NCBI GenBank assembly: GCA_905178155.1
Contig: CAJINV010000021.1
Location: 411,760-475,759 of the forward strand
Direction of reading: 5' to 3'
DNA from: Amoebophrya sp. A120
Lineage: Eukaryota; Sar; Dinophyceae; Syndiniales; Amoebophryaceae
DNA length: 64,000 nucleotides
Below the pieces are notes generated by a model. The model did no database searches, had not been told where the DNA came from, and saw nothing but the letters and a program-made list of their open reading frames with translations. Positions 63,904 to 64,000 of this stretch are shown here, in pieces. Position 1 is the first letter of the stretch. Each line of letters begins with the position of its first letter. The position numbers were made by a program, and so were the translations under genes.

Positions 63904-64000
63904 ATGAGTTCGTCGTCATCTAAAAGTCTTGCCGCTGGTTCCAACGTGCGCTGCAAAAGTGGTAATGCAACGACGTGCAGGACCCTTTCGCAACAATTTC
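63904..64000 (+). CDS. Possible 5' end of a further gene
   Basis: ATG at 63904 in an A-rich context (AAACAATG) opens a frame (MSSSSSKSLAAGSNVRCKSG) that runs off the window. Spacing after the phosphatase gene and shared strand fit a gene start, but 32 codons are too few for any functional statement. Confidence 0.35.
   Translation, partial: MSSSSSKSLAAGSNVRCKSGNATTCRTLSQQF

Noticed and set aside
1-64000. Global reassignment of stop codons, as reported for one Amoebophrya
   Set aside because: TGA and TAG close genes at the expected end of conserved domains, followed by non-coding sequence; the two internal TGAs can be explained by short introns.
1-64000. Dinoflagellate spliced-leader sequence, tRNA, rRNA or CRISPR array
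   Set aside because: Looked for by eye and not seen; the regularly repeated words belong to introner ends or short direct repeats.

Overview
The window is nuclear DNA of a eukaryotic microbe, most likely a syndinian dinoflagellate of the Amoebophrya type. Three things point there. All recognised genes lie on one strand, as in dinoflagellate gene arrays. Most are interrupted by short inserts with terminal inverted repeats and 5-nt target duplications that must be removed for the frame to continue, which matches my memory of the non-canonical 'introner' introns reported for Amoebophrya. Ordinary GT-AG introns occur beside them. The species is inference; no rRNA, spliced leader or marker gene is present.

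Layout on the + strand: 219-1022, 3' end of an unknown proline-rich gene; 1923-6941, giant protein with a split discoidin (F5/8 C)-like domain; 7658-10078 and 10773-13362, tandem GT29 sialyltransferases, the first with a 1-nt frameshift; 14173-20732, secreted or membrane-anchored thrombospondin type 1 repeat protein built from nine exons separated only by introners; 21296-22285, YghU-like glutathione transferase; 23066-26327, PP2C phosphatase with a myristoylation-type start; 27105-31154, coiled-coil multi-pass membrane protein; 32336-34327, small secreted acidic protein; 35502-38056, M17 leucine aminopeptidase; 39080-45032, unknown Ser-rich protein; 45908-49529, VPS9-domain Rab GEF; 50463-53374, small membrane protein; 54508-56654, protein kinase; 57906-63308, DHH/DHHA2 exopolyphosphatase-like enzyme; 63904 to the end, possible start of another gene. 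Genes are separated by 0.5-1.2 kb of AT-richer DNA in which I see little else.

The central observation is the intron system. I delimited 31 elements by hand. Thirty can be read at both ends; nearly all begin TA(T/C) and end ATA inside inverted repeats. Twenty-three have an exact 5-nt direct repeat, six a repeat with one mismatch and one a poor repeat; the last runs off the left edge. Removing each element plus one repeat copy, with about ten GT-AG introns, gives a total divisible by three in every complete gene (for example 1524 codons for the TSP1 gene across eight introners, 739 for the aminopeptidase, 898 for the VPS9 protein, 500 for the phosphatase). The same families occur in both orientations, and two places show an empty site next to a filled one. 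A second class of insert (1.3-2.1 kb, flanked by 36-107 nt duplications of exon sequence) interrupts three genes.

The genes do not form one pathway. Sialyltransferases and the TSP1 protein suggest cell-surface or secretory functions; the VPS9 factor endosomal traffic; PP2C and the kinase signalling; the aminopeptidase, GST and exopolyphosphatase housekeeping metabolism.
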